DNA from: Pandoraea nosoerga
Lineage (GTDB): Bacteria; Pseudomonadota; Gammaproteobacteria; Burkholderiales; Burkholderiaceae
Assembly (NCBI RefSeq): GCF_902459585.1
Contig: NZ_CABPSC010000013.1
Span: forward strand, 62,001 to 126,000
Length of the DNA: 64,000 bases
Direction of reading: 5' to 3'
Shown here: in pieces, positions 46,601 to 55,667 of the stretch
How the letters are laid out: each line of letters opens with the position of its first letter
How positions within the stretch are numbered: the stretch's first letter is position 1
Made by a program: the position numbers and the translations under genes
Notes under the pieces: model-generated
Databases searched by the model: none
Seen by the model: only the letters and a program-made list of their open reading frames with translations
What the model was told of the DNA's origin: nothing

Positions 46601-46629
46601 TTGACCTGATAACATCGTTTGGTCATAAA
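46601..46629 (+). promoter_or_regulatory. Promoter of the AraC-family gene
   Basis: TTGACC (46601-46606), 17-base spacer, CATAAA (46624-46629). The expected start at about 46637 gives a short 15-base leader before ATG 46652. Confidence 0.6.
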
Positions 46630-46651
46630 ACAATGTGAAACGGACAAAGCG

Positions 46652-47539
46652 ATGCTGACCGATCTGTCGCCTGTGCCGATGTTGACGCCACGGATCGCGC
46701 TGGACGATACGCCGCTCGCCCGCGCCAAGCCGAACGACCGCCTCGATGGCCCGCCCGTATGGGCGTTCGGCGGACGCGACCAGGAGCGCAGCCTTTTCCG
46801 CGTGGGCACCCGCGAGCTGGACTGGCATTCGCACGTGCGCGGGCAACTGTTCTGTATTCATTCAGGGCTCGTTCAGGTTCACACGCCAATGGGCGCGTGG
46901 CTGCTGCCGCCGTATCGGGCGGGGTGGATTCCGCCGGGGATGACGCATCGCGTGTCGCTCACCGGCGTGGTGAGCGGATGGATCGTGCTGGTGGCCCCGC
47001 ATGCGGCGGCGGGGCTACCCGACGCGCCGCGTGTGGTCGGCGTGTCGGAGTTGCTGGCGGCGCTCGTCAATCGGGCGTGTTCGTGGGCGGCGCGCGAGAC
47101 GTTGAGCGAGGACGAGATGCGTCTGTCGCAGGTGCTTGTCGACGAGATCGGGCGCTCGCCGGCCGAGCCGCTCGGGCTGCCGATGCCGAGTGACGCGCGG
47201 GCGCTGCGGATCGCGCGCACGGTGCTCGGCGATCTGGGCGCGCATACGCCGCTCGAGGCGCTCGCGCGGCGCGCCGGTGTGTCCTCGCGCACGGCCAGGC
47301 GGCTGTTCGTTGCCGAGACCGGTATGGCGTTCACGCAGTGGCGTCAGCAGGCGCGTCTGGTCAGCGCGCTCGAGCGGCTGGCCAACGGCGAGCCGGTTGG
47401 CACGATCGCAGACTCGCTGGGTTATTCGACGCCGAGCAACTTCATTGCGATGTTTCGGCGCGCGTTCGGTGAGTCGCCGGGGCGCTATTTCCGGCAGGTG
47501 GGGCCGCGCGTGCAGGCGCATGAGGAGGACGCGGCATGA
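46652..47539 (+). CDS. AraC-family regulator (cupin sensor, HTH)
   Basis: A 295-residue regulator. N-terminal cupin-like domain ([40 protein letters not shown]), C-terminal AraC double HTH ([20 protein letters not shown] and [20 protein letters not shown]). It overlaps the next gene by four bases (ATGA), so it is co-transcribed with the flavoprotein. It may also act on the divergent monooxygenase. ATG 46652 sits after the promoter; the frame opens at TTG 46619, inside it. Confidence 0.92.
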   Translation: MLTDLSPVPMLTPRIALDDTPLARAKPNDRLDGPPVWAFGGRDQERSLFRVGTRELDWHSHVRGQLFCIHSGLVQVHTPMGAWLLPPYRAGWIPPGMTHRVSLTGVVSGWIVLVAPHAAAGLPDAPRVVGVSELLAALVNRACSWAARETLSEDEMRLSQVLVDEIGRSPAEPLGLPMPSDARALRIARTVLGDLGAHTPLEALARRAGVSSRTARRLFVAETGMAFTQWRQQARLVSALERLANGEPVGTIADSLGYSTPSNFIAMFRRAFGESPGRYFRQVGPRVQAHEEDAA

Positions 47540-48654
47540 CCGGGCGCGACGCGGCAGCGATGCGGCACGTCGATACGCTCGTGGTCGGCGGCGGCCAGTC
47601 GGCGCTCGCAACGGCATATTTCCTGCGTCGCTGGGCGGTGGACTACGTCGTACTCGACGATCAGCCCGCGGCGGGCGGGGCGTGGCAAAACGCGTGGCCG
47701 TCCTTGCAGCTTTTTTCCCCCGCGCAGTGGAGTTCGTTGCCCGGCTGGCCAATGCAAGGCGGCGAGCGGCACTACCCGTCGCGCGACGACATCGTGGCGT
47801 ACTTGCGCGAGTACGAAGCGCGCTACGCCATACCGGTGCGCCGGCCCGTCCATGTGTCGACGATCGTCGCCCGCAACGACGGGCTTCATGTGCGCACCGA
47901 TCACGGCGACTGGCTGGCGCAAACGGTCGTCAGCGCGACCGGGTCGTGGCGCGCGCCGTATGTGCCGGCATATCCGGGGCAGGAGGCGTTTCGGGGGCGT
48001 CAGATGCACTCCGCAGACTACCGGGGGGCGCAGGCGCTGCAGGGGCTGAAGGTGCTGGTCGTCGGGGGAGGCAATTCCGGGGCGCAGATTCATGCCGAGG
48101 TGTCGCGATGGAGCGAGGCGACATGGGTTACGCTCGCGCCGCCGTCGTATTTGCCCGACGACGTCGACGGGCGGGTTCTGTTCGAGCGTGCGACGGCGCG
48201 ATGGCAGGCGGCGCGACGCGGCGAGCCCGATCCGTACCCGAAGGGCGGCTTGGGCGATATCGTCATGGTGCCGTCGGTGCGCGAGGCACGCGCGCGCGGT
48301 GTGCTGCACGCGGTGCGACCGTTCTCGCGCTTCGTCGATGATGGCGTGGTGTGGCCGGACGGCACGCATTCGCACGTCGACGTCGTCATCTGGTGCACCG
48401 GCTTTCGCCCAGCGCTGCAGCATCTGGATGGGCTGCAACTTGCCGACGCGCAGGGGCGAATACGCGTGTCGGGAACGCGCGCCGCCGACGAGCCGAGGTT
48501 GTGGCTGGTGGGCTATGGCGAGTGGACGGGCTACGCGTCGGCGACGTTGATCGGTGTCATGCGAAGCGCGAGGGCAACGGCGCAGGAAATCGTCGCCCAT
48601 CTCGAAGGACGGCCAACGTTGGGAGATTCAGGCGCGCCAGGTGAACACGCGTGA
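47536..48654 (+). CDS. Flavin-containing monooxygenase-like (ArsO/CzcO family)
   Basis: A 372-residue two-nucleotide-site flavoprotein. The FAD motif is [19 protein letters not shown], the NADPH motif is [18 protein letters not shown], and [19 protein letters not shown] is the third family signature. ArsO/CzcO-type proteins occur with metal and arsenic genes, but none are next to it here. It is the second gene of an AraC operon; a role in oxidising a small organic substrate is equally possible. Confidence 0.88.
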   Translation: MTGRDAAAMRHVDTLVVGGGQSALATAYFLRRWAVDYVVLDDQPAAGGAWQNAWPSLQLFSPAQWSSLPGWPMQGGERHYPSRDDIVAYLREYEARYAIPVRRPVHVSTIVARNDGLHVRTDHGDWLAQTVVSATGSWRAPYVPAYPGQEAFRGRQMHSADYRGAQALQGLKVLVVGGGNSGAQIHAEVSRWSEATWVTLAPPSYLPDDVDGRVLFERATARWQAARRGEPDPYPKGGLGDIVMVPSVREARARGVLHAVRPFSRFVDDGVVWPDGTHSHVDVVIWCTGFRPALQHLDGLQLADAQGRIRVSGTRAADEPRLWLVGYGEWTGYASATLIGVMRSARATAQEIVAHLEGRPTLGDSGAPGEHA

Positions 48655-48879
48655 ACGATCGTTTCCACGAGAGCCTGAAGCTCCTGTTGTTTGTCCGTCG
48701 CGAACACATCAAACGGTTCGAAAACCGAAAATGCCCAGGCCAGCAAGCGTGGAGAGCACCGAAAGTGCGCCCCTTCGGATGCGGACGATGCTCGTTGAGC
48801 TCAGGAAAGGTTCTCAGGAACGTGGCAAAGAACATCCTGTCCCTGGTCTCGCGCTTCGCGCTCGCACATGCGGAAAACA

Positions 48880-49698
48880 TCAACGCACGACGCGATTCCT
48901 CAATACGCCGATGCCCTCCACCTCCAGCTCGACGGTATCGCCCGGCGAGAGAAACCGCATAAGCTCAAGTCCGCAACCGCCTTCGACGGTGCCTGACCCG
49001 ATGAATTCGCCCGGGTAAAGCGTTTCGCTGCGCGAGATATGCGCGATCAGGTCTTCGAACTTCCAATACATCGTGTTCGATCGGGCACGTGTCCATTCTT
49101 CGCCGTTGACGCGGGCAATCATCGTCAGGTTATAGGGGTCGGTGAGTTCGTCGGCAGTGACGAGGCAAGGCCCCATCGGATTTGCCGTGTCGAAATCCTT
49201 GCCTTTTGCCGGACCCAGTTGACCTCCCATTTCGGCAGTCTGTGCGTCGCGGGCGGTCATGTCGTTGAAGATCGTATAGCCGTATATGTAGCTGCGCGCC
49301 GCTTCCTTCGACACGTCCGTGGCTTGCTTGCCGACGAAGAAGCCGAACTCCAGCTCGAAGTCCAGGACATTGCTGTAAGCGGGCCAGCGAACATCGTGGT
49401 CGGTGCCGATCACGGCGAACCGGTTGGCCTTGTAGTAGATGGGCTGCTCATAGAACGTCTTCGGAACGGCGAGAATGCCCTCGCGCTCCAACTCGGCGAA
49501 CTTCGCTTCGGGGTCGGGAAACTGCTGCGCACGCAGCCTTCGGGCATTGCGAAACGCCTGGACCAAATGGCCTTCGAAGCACAGGCAATCTCTCATCTGT
49601 ACGGGGGGCTGAACCGGGGCGTCCAGAATCGCGTCGGCGCGCGGAATGCGGGCGCTGGCGGGAGCACTTCGGATAGGGATTTCGCGCTCGCTGTTCCA
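48880..49698 (-). pseudogene. FAA-hydrolase family gene, 5' end lost
   Basis: The product from ATG 49596 is 238 residues with full fumarylacetoacetate-hydrolase motifs: MRDCLCFEGHLVQAF, DFELEFGFFVGK, FNDMTARDAQ and GTVEGGCGLEL. FAH-family relatives have another 60-100 residues in front. The reading frame continues upstream of the ATG as family-like sequence (EIPIRSAPASARIP...) and stops at TAG (plus-strand CTA, 49699-49701), where IS3-type sequence begins on the other strand. So an insertion or deletion removed the promoter and N terminus. Residues needed for catalysis remain, but expression is doubtful. Confidence 0.85.
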
Positions 49699-50113
49699 CT
49701 ACGAATCACGCCGCCGAGTTGACGACGAAGCGCTGACTGGCCGGATGATGGCCATCGCCGCGCAGAAGCGTCGCTACGGCTATCGCCGGATTCACGTGCT
49801 GTTGCAGCGGGATGGGCCTACGAAGCCGGTGTCACGCTGTCGTTCATTCGGCCTGGCAAGCCGGTGGAGAACGCCTATATCGAGAGCTTCAACGGGCGGT
49901 TCCGCGATGAATGCCTGAACGAGCACTGGTTCGTCTCAATGCGCCACGCCAAGCGACCGATTGAAGAATGGCGTATCGAGTACAACACCGAGCGGCCTCA
50001 TAGTTCGCTCGGCTATCTGACGCCTGTGCAGTTCGCCCGGGCGCACGACGCGAAGCAGTAGTTTTTAACCTCGAGCTCTAACTGCAGTCCGGACTAAAAC
50101 CGGGGGCAGGTCA
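49680..50113 (+). mobile_element. IS3-family remnant with internally deleted orfB
   Basis: Two pieces of an IS3-type transposase orfB. The first (about 49680-49810, in one frame) reads HYESRRRVDDEALTGRMM and RRYGYRRIHVLLQRDG. A large central piece is missing, and the second (about 49813-50061) reads FIRPGKPVENAYIESFNGRF and ERPHSSLGYLTPVQF in another frame. The right inverted repeat is visible at 50090-50113, ending GGGGGCAGGTCA, typical of IS407/IS2-like ends. The left end, orfA and the first DDE aspartates are gone, so it cannot move by itself. Left boundary is uncertain by about 20 bases. Confidence 0.85.
49864..50061 (+). pseudogene. C-terminal fragment of IS3 orfB transposase
   Basis: 65 codons from ATG 49864 (MENAYIESFNG...) to TAG, containing the catalytic Glu of DDE in YIESFNG and the conserved RPHSSLGYLTP tail. 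It is open but lacks two thirds of the enzyme. Family-specific sequence continues upstream in this frame to about 49813. Confidence 0.85.
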
Positions 50114-50232
50114 ATCTCGATAGAAGTCCGATTACTGGGATGCACTGCTCCTCACGCTTGCCGACAGAGTAATGGATCGAGGCAAAAAGCCACATCCCTG
50201 ATCGGGGCATTGCAGCGTGCTCCATGGTGATT

Positions 50233-50250
50233 TTGCGGAATATTCCGCAA
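50233..50250. repeat. Orphan perfect 18-bp palindrome
   Basis: TTGCGGAATATTCCGCAA in the non-coding stretch between the IS remnant and tRNA-Leu. It lies 53 bases past the tRNA 3' end. It lacks a U-tract, so I do not call it a terminator; it may be a binding site for a dimeric protein. A DnaA-box match (TGTGGATAA) follows at 50253-50261. Confidence 0.6.
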
Positions 50251-50302
50251 TCTGTGGATAACTACGTTGGTGAGTGCTTCGGCGGAACGCCAAGAATTCT
50301 AG

Positions 50303-50387
50303 TGGTGCCCAGGGCCGGAATCGAACCGGCACGCCTTGCGGCGGGGGATTTTGAGTCCCCTGCGTCTACCAATTTCACCACCTGGGC
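50303..50387 (-). tRNA. tRNA-Leu (anticodon CAA)
   Basis: Class II tRNA with encoded CCA. The acceptor GCCCAGG (50381-50387) pairs with CCTGGGC. The anticodon stem GGGGA/TCCCC holds loop CTCAAAA, giving CAA (reads UUG). The variable arm is CGCCGCAAGGCG-like, and the T arm is GCCGGTTCGATTCCGGC. An IS remnant lies on the 3' side. Confidence 0.97.
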
Positions 50388-50503
50388 GGGTGTGCGTTCA
50401 CCGGACGGTGTCGCAGCGTGGTTCGTGCGATGCCCCATGGGCTACCGGACGAAGGCGAGATTATGACCGAAATTCGCCGCGGCCACAAGCCCGCCCACGG
50501 CCT

Positions 50504-51388
50504 TCAGTGGACCTGTTGCTGGCCCTCCAGCACGCGCAGCAGCGACGACGTGTCGTCATGCCCCCAGCCGTTCTCCATCAGCGCCGTCAACTGTCCCTTC
50601 ACCAGCGACAGCGCCGGCAGCGACAGGCCGGCCTCGGCGACCGCGTCGAGGATCATCGAGAAGTCCTTGTCGTGCAGCCGCGCTTCGATGCCTGCGGAGA
50701 AGTCGCGATGCGCCATCTTCGGACCCATCATGTCGAGCATGCGGCTGCCCGCGAGTCCCTGCGAGATCGCCTCGATGACCTTGTCCTGGTCCACGCCGCT
50801 GCGCGCCGCGAACAGCATTGCCTCCGCAATGCCCTGGATGTTGATTACCTGCACGATCTGGTTGCACGCCTTCGCCACCTGACCAGCGCCGACCTCGCCG
50901 ACGTGCGTGATGGTCGTGCCCAGCACCGAGAGCAGCGGCTTGACCGTCTCGAAGTCCTCGCGCGAGGCGCCGACCATGATCGACAGCGACGCCTGCGCCG
51001 CGCGCGTGGGGCCGCCAGACACCGGCGCGTCCACGAATCGAATGCCCCGGCGCGCCAGGCGCTCTGCTATGCGCCGCGTCGCCTCCGCCGAGATCGTGCT
51101 GTGATCCATGCAGATGGCGCCGGGCCGGGCGCCCTGCGCCACCCCGTTCTCGCCGAGGAGCACCGCCTCGACGTCCTGGGTCGTGGTGACGTTGGTAATG
51201 ACGAAATCGGCCTGCGCCGCCGCGAGGGCCGGCGTCTCGAAAAACGTCGCGCCCTTTTCGACGAACGGCGCGGCCGACTCGGGGCGGCGGGCGTACAGAT
51301 GCAGCCGATGGCCCGCCGCCATCAGATGACGAACCATCTGGCCGCCCATGGCGCCCAGCCCGACGAATGCAATGGTGGATGTCGTCAT
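50504..51388 (-). CDS. HIBADH-family NAD(P)-dependent dehydrogenase
   Basis: A 294-residue beta-hydroxyacid dehydrogenase. Rossmann motif FVGLGAMGGQMVRHL, substrate loop DAPVSGGPTRAAQASLS, and catalytic Lys173 in GAGQVAKACNQIVQV. This is the signature set of 3-hydroxyisobutyrate / tartronate semialdehyde reductases (GarR, MmsB, GlxR); which 3-hydroxy acid is used cannot be read from the sequence. It is transcribed seven bases downstream of an ABC binding protein gene, so the substrate may be imported by that system. Confidence 0.92.
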   Translation of the reverse strand: MTTSTIAFVGLGAMGGQMVRHLMAAGHRLHLYARRPESAAPFVEKGATFFETPALAAAQADFVITNVTTTQDVEAVLLGENGVAQGARPGAICMDHSTISAEATRRIAERLARRGIRFVDAPVSGGPTRAAQASLSIMVGASREDFETVKPLLSVLGTTITHVGEVGAGQVAKACNQIVQVINIQGIAEAMLFAARSGVDQDKVIEAISQGLAGSRMLDMMGPKMAHRDFSAGIEARLHDKDFSMILDAVAEAGLSLPALSLVKGQLTALMENGWGHDDTSSLLRVLEGQQQVH

Positions 51389-51395
51389 GCCGCTA

Positions 51396-52565
51396 TCAAT
51401 CCGAGACGTACACGAACTTCCCGTTCTTGATCTGACCCATCACGCCCGCGCGCTGGTCCAACCCTACGTGATCCTGCGGGCTCAGGTTCATGATGCCGTT
51501 GGGAATCGCGAGATTGCGCGTCGATTCGAGCGCGTCGCGCAGCGCCGAGCGAAACGCCGGCGTGCCGGGGGCGGCCGTCTTCGCCGCGCGCGGCACGGCG
51601 TCATTGAGCAGGTCCCACACGCCATAGGCGTCCGCCGCGAACTGGGTCACGGTGTCCGCGCCATATTTCGCCTCGTACTTTTTGGTAAAGGCCAGCGCGG
51701 CCGTGCGCGCCGGATGGCCCGCCGGCAGCGTCTTGGCAACGACGCCCGGCTGGGTCGGGAACAGCGTGCCCTCGACGTCCTTGCCGCCCACGCGAACGAA
51801 GTCATACGTGGCGATACCGTGCGTCTGGTAGATCTTGCCGCCGTAGCCTCGTTCCTGCAGCGTGCGCTGCGGCAACGCGGCAGGAGTGCCCGAGCCCGCG
51901 ACGAGGATCGCATCGGGCTTGGCCGCCATCAGCTTGAGCACCTGGCCAGTGACGCTCGTGTCCGTCCGGTTGAAACGCTCCTGCGCCACGATCTTGAGCT
52001 TGCGCAACTCGGCGAACTTCGAGAATTCCTTCCACCAGCTCTCGCCGTAGGCGTCGGCAAAGCCGATGAAGCCCACGGTCTTGACGCCGTGATTGGCCAT
52101 GTAACGGGTCATCACGTCGGCCATGGCCGAATCGTTGGCGGCCATCTTGAACGCCCAGCGCCGCTTGGCGTCCTGCGGCTCCACGGCGACGGCCGAGCCG
52201 ATCAGCGTGATCATGGGCGTTTCGGCCTCGGAGATTGGATCGAGCATGGCCAGCGCGCTCGGCGTGATGTTCGGCCCGACGATCACGTCGACCTTGTTCT
52301 CGCTGATGAGCTTGCGCGCGTTCTTCACGGCCGTGCCCGGATCGGAGCCGTCGTCCAGGAACACGTAATGCGCTTTCTGGCCGCCGATCTGATCCGGCCA
52401 GAGCTGCATGGCGTTCTTGCTGGCAATGCCGATGGCGGCCGCGGGGCCGGTCGACGACAGGTCGATGCCGACGGTGATGTCGGCACGGGCCGCCGTCGTC
52501 ACGCCGGCGAGGGTCATGGCAAGCACCACGCCCGAGAGGCGGATGCCGCGAAGAGCTGAGCGCAT
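51396..52565 (-). CDS. ABC transporter substrate-binding protein, LIV type, no permease adjacent
   Basis: A 389-residue periplasmic protein of the LivJ-like family. Signal peptide MRSALRGIRLSGVVLAMTLA to about ARA, then ITVGIDLSSTGPAAAIGIAS. Later FLDDGSDPGTAVKNARKL and GFADAYGESWWKEFSKF match the group. ATG 52565 has AAGGAG (minus strand). Permease and ATPase genes are not next to it, so it may share a transporter or belong to a dispersed one. It precedes a HIBADH-type dehydrogenase in the same direction. Confidence 0.9.
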   Translation of the reverse strand: MRSALRGIRLSGVVLAMTLAGVTTAARADITVGIDLSSTGPAAAIGIASKNAMQLWPDQIGGQKAHYVFLDDGSDPGTAVKNARKLISENKVDVIVGPNITPSALAMLDPISEAETPMITLIGSAVAVEPQDAKRRWAFKMAANDSAMADVMTRYMANHGVKTVGFIGFADAYGESWWKEFSKFAELRKLKIVAQERFNRTDTSVTGQVLKLMAAKPDAILVAGSGTPAALPQRTLQERGYGGKIYQTHGIATYDFVRVGGKDVEGTLFPTQPGVVAKTLPAGHPARTAALAFTKKYEAKYGADTVTQFAADAYGVWDLLNDAVPRAAKTAAPGTPAFRSALRDALESTRNLAIPNGIMNLSPQDHVGLDQRAGVMGQIKNGKFVYVSD

Positions 52566-52856
52566 GGGGTCTCCTTGTAGACGAATCGCATAAGCATACC
52601 GCACCGCTTGCGTTCCTCCAGCCAGGAAAAATAGTTGGTCCGCGGGTGTCGGTCGACCGGTGCGGGTGACCTCCGGCATCCGGTCGCCCACATCAGCGCG
52701 GCATGGAACTCAATATTCGGAAAATTGTTTTTGACGAAACCTTGCTGTCTGATTTAGTGTTTTGTTGTGAATTCTTGTTTTTGATTGTGAGTGGGTAATT
52801 AAACCGTAATTTAAATTACGATGATTTTTTCTGTTGCATGAATTTCCATGTCTGAA

Positions 52857-52896
52857 CCGGGCAGCCGGGCAGCCGGGCAGCCGGGCAGTCGGGCAA
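52857..52896. repeat. 8-bp array (CCGGGCAG, 4 units plus one degenerate)
   Basis: Four perfect copies of CCGGGCAG at 52857-52888 and one TCGGGCAA, in the non-coding DNA upstream of the outer-membrane operon. Confidence 0.92.
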
Positions 52897-53164
52897 TAGG
52901 CGCGCCGCTTCTGCACGCGGTGAACGGCGGGGCGTGTCGTGGCGCGCGCATTTGCACCGTGGCGAGGGGCGTGCGGCAGCGACGAAATGCGCCATGTGGC
53001 GCCGTCTAGTGCATGCGTAATGCCGCGCAACGCCGTGCAATGCGACGTAATGGTCTGCGCCAGCCACAGATGGCCGGTATTCGAGGGCAAGGCGACTTGA
53101 TGAGGATTCGGTGATCGTTGTTTTATCGAAATTGATTGTGTTTATTGTTTTTCGATGAGGTGAT

Positions 53165-53193
53165 TTGATTTATTCGAGGGTGATTATTTAAAT
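53165..53193 (+). promoter_or_regulatory. Candidate promoter of the outer-membrane operon
   Basis: TTGATT (53165-53170), 17-base spacer, TTAAAT (53188-53193), inside AT-rich DNA. The implied start near 53200 gives a 31-base leader with GGAGG at 53215-53219. Confidence 0.5.
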
Positions 53194-53230
53194 CGTCATG
53201 AAGTACTCGCTTCCGGAGGGCGAATAACTC

Positions 53231-54471
53231 ATGCGGAATCTGTTGCGGATTTGCCTGCGCCGCGCAGCCGTGGGCTGGAGCCTGATACTGCTCGCGCCGA
53301 TCGCTTATGGCCCGCCTGTGCGGCGTATGCCGAGACGATGGCCACCGTCGCGCCGCCGTCGGCGGAGCCGACTCCGACTGTCCCGGCCGCTGCCGCCGAT
53401 GCGTCATCGAAGTCCCGCAAGGTGTCCTGGCACTCGCCGGAGGATGGCAAATTCGACGCGAGCGACTTTTTGCTGAACCATCGCGGCGCGCTGCCGGTGC
53501 CCATGATCATCACCGAGCCCGCCGTTGGCTACGGGGGCGGTGTCGCATTGATGTTCTTCTCCGAGTCGATGGCCGACGCCGCGCAAAACGCCAGGGAGAC
53601 CGGTGTGATGTCGCCGCCGAACATTACCGCCGTCGGCGGGATGTACACGGAAAACGGCACTTGGGGCGCAGGCCTCATGCACTTTCACACCTGGGGCGGT
53701 GACTCGATTCGCTATCTGGGCGGCCTTGCCAAGGTCAACATGAAGACCGACTACTATGGGCTGCTCAATTCACCGCGCTCTTACCAGCTCAATGGCTGGC
53801 TGCTGGTCCAGCAGGTGCTGTTCCGGCTGGGGCACTCGCATTGGTTCGTGGGGCCGCGCTACACCTATTTCGACTCGAACACGCATTTCACCGGCCAGGT
53901 GGCCCAGGAAGTCGGGGTGCCGGATGCCCAACGGCGCATCGGCAAGGTCGGCGTCGTGATCGATTACGACACGCGCGACAACATGTTCTTCCCGAACCGC
54001 GGCAGCTATATGGAGCTGGAGATTCAGGCGGCGCGTCCATGGGCCGGCAGTTCGCAGTCGTTCGAGACGTATAACGGACGCGGCTACACGTGGTTGCCGC
54101 TCGGTCGCGCCTGGGTGCTCGGCCTGCGAGTCGACGGACGCTTCTCTGCCGGCGACACTCCTTTCTACGCGCAGCCTTACGTGAAACTGCGCGGCGTCCA
54201 GCAAGGCCGGTATCAGGACCGCAACGCGGCCATGCTCGAAGCCGAACTGCGATGGAACGTCGTACCGCGTTGGTATGTGCTCGGCTTCACGGGGGCGGGG
54301 CGAGCGTGGGGCAAGTGGAAGACGTTCTCCGACGCCGACAACGTGATCAGCGTGGGGGCCGGCTTCCGCTATCTGATTGCGTCCAAGCTCGGGCTTGCCG
54401 TTGGCATCGACGTGGCGCACAGCAAAGGCGAGAACGCGTTCTATATCCAGGTCGGCAGCGCCTGGCATTGA
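53231..54471 (+). CDS. Surface-antigen (D15/BamA-like) outer-membrane barrel, frameshifted signal peptide
   Basis: The barrel is read from about 53307 to 54471 in one frame: DFLLNHRGALPVPMIITEPA, VVIDYDTRDNMFFPNRGSYM and a C-terminal GSAWH. No POTRA domains are present. The signal peptide MRNLLRICLRRAAVGWSLIL, with GGAGG upstream, is in another frame, and its cleavage-site region (WPACAAYAET) is in the barrel frame. One extra T in the TT at 53305-53306 would join them. So this is either a real one-base loss, which would inactivate export, or a sequence error in a short homopolymer. An internal ATG at 53338 would give a protein without a signal peptide. Confidence 0.8.
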
Positions 54472-54515
54472 GGCGCGCGACTGTCATCCACCGGACGAGA
54501 CGATAGGACGAATGC

Positions 54516-55667
54516 ATGCGAATGGGGCCAAATGCGCGTTTCCGCAAGGGTGTGGCGCTCGCGGCGGTGTGCCTGTGTGGCGCGGCGACCGATGCCGCCG
54601 CCTGGAGCGCGGGGGCGACGGGGGCGACGATGGTCTCGCCCACCGCGTCGGAGAGCGCCGACGGCGATGTCGCGGCGCGGCGCGGGTGGTATCGCGGCGT
54701 CATCGGCCCGACGGCAACCCCGGACACAGGCGCGGCGCCGACCCCAGCCGCCCCGGGCGACGCCGCGACGGCGAACGCCTCCGCATCGGCGGGCGGCACG
54801 GCGACCACCGCTGCGCCGGCGCCCAGGCATTGGGACCGGGCGCTGCCGTTTTTCGCGCAACGCGTCATCGACCGGGGATACGATCTGCCCAATCCCTATG
54901 ACATCGGCTATTCCTATTTCAACGGCACGCAGCGCTACCAGCTCAGTCACCTGATGGTCGGTGCGAACGGCAACCCACTGCGCTCGGCGGACTTCGTGCA
55001 GTTCGATCAGTCGCGCATTCGGAGCGAGTCGAACCAGTTTCAGCTCGGCGCGTGGCTGTTCCCGTTCATGAACGTGTACGCGATCGTGGGCAATGTGCGC
55101 GGCGGCGGCGACATCAACATCAGTTTCTCCTCGCTCACGGCGCTCGAGCAGTTCTTCGGCCTGAACGTCGGTTGTGCCGGCAGACGGCCACGGCCCGACT
55201 GCGCCAACCCGATCAAGCTTCCCACGCAGCGCGCCAACTATAGCGGGCACACATATGGCGCCGGGTTCACGCTCGTGGGTACGTATGGCGACGTGTTCTT
55301 CTCGTTGCCGGTGACGTATACGGTGTCGGACATCTCGATGTCCGAGTCGTTGATTCAGTCATGGAACATCTCGCCGCGCGTGGGCTGGAATCTCCGCCTG
55401 GGCGCCTACGGGATCCTCACACCGTATGTCGGCGCGACGTGGTTCCGCACCCGGGCCACGATCACCGGCCACTTCGATATCCCGATCGAGGCGGCGCCCG
55501 GGCAGACGCAGCGGCTGGACTACCGGATCGACGAGTCCGTGACGGGCAGTTGGAGCGGTGTGGCCGGAGTGAGCTGGGCGGCGAGCAAACGTTTCGGGCT
55601 GCTTGCGGAGTTCGGTTACGGCTATCATCGCAACGACGTCATCCTCACGGCGTTTCTGAGGTTCTGA
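54516..55667 (+). CDS. Predicted outer-membrane beta-barrel protein of unrecognised family
   Basis: A 383-residue secreted protein. Signal peptide FRKGVALAAVCLCGAATDAA, then about 80 low-complexity Ala/Thr/Pro residues. A domain from about residue 105 reads PNPYDIGYSYFNGTQRYQLS and then alternating strands to a terminal FLRF. Ending in Phe fits BAM-recognised barrels. It does not resemble a porin or autotransporter that I can name. AGGA lies seven bases before ATG 54516. It is 44 bases after the first barrel and overlaps the third by one base. Confidence 0.75.
   Translation: MRMGPNARFRKGVALAAVCLCGAATDAAAWSAGATGATMVSPTASESADGDVAARRGWYRGVIGPTATPDTGAAPTPAAPGDAATANASASAGGTATTAAPAPRHWDRALPFFAQRVIDRGYDLPNPYDIGYSYFNGTQRYQLSHLMVGANGNPLRSADFVQFDQSRIRSESNQFQLGAWLFPFMNVYAIVGNVRGGGDINISFSSLTALEQFFGLNVGCAGRRPRPDCANPIKLPTQRANYSGHTYGAGFTLVGTYGDVFFSLPVTYTVSDISMSESLIQSWNISPRVGWNLRLGAYGILTPYVGATWFRTRATITGHFDIPIEAAPGQTQRLDYRIDESVTGSWSGVAGVSWAASKRFGLLAEFGYGYHRNDVILTAFLRF

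Larger units (their letters stand above)
52566..53230. other. AT-rich intergenic region upstream of the outer-membrane operon
   Basis: 665 bases with no supported gene. Two AT-rich stretches (about 52715-52850 and 53105-53210) contrast with the high-GC surroundings. Between them is a GC-rich segment with an 8-bp array (52857-52896). The second AT stretch holds the likely operon promoter. Such islands are typical of H-NS/MvaT-bound, possibly acquired DNA. Small frames on the minus strand (for example 52710-53090) carry no recognisable protein. Confidence 0.6.

Noticed and set aside
48651-48962. 103-codon ORF downstream of the ArsO-like gene
   Set aside because: Arg/Cys-rich, no family signature, and it runs over the end of the convergent FAH pseudogene.
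50253-50261. Replication origin at the DnaA-box match
   Set aside because: A single 9-mer match is expected by chance in a window of this size, and no origin genes or AT-rich unwinding region adjoin it.
52710-53090. Minus-strand ORFs in the AT-rich gap
   Set aside because: They cross the 8-bp array and have no ribosome binding site or recognisable domain.
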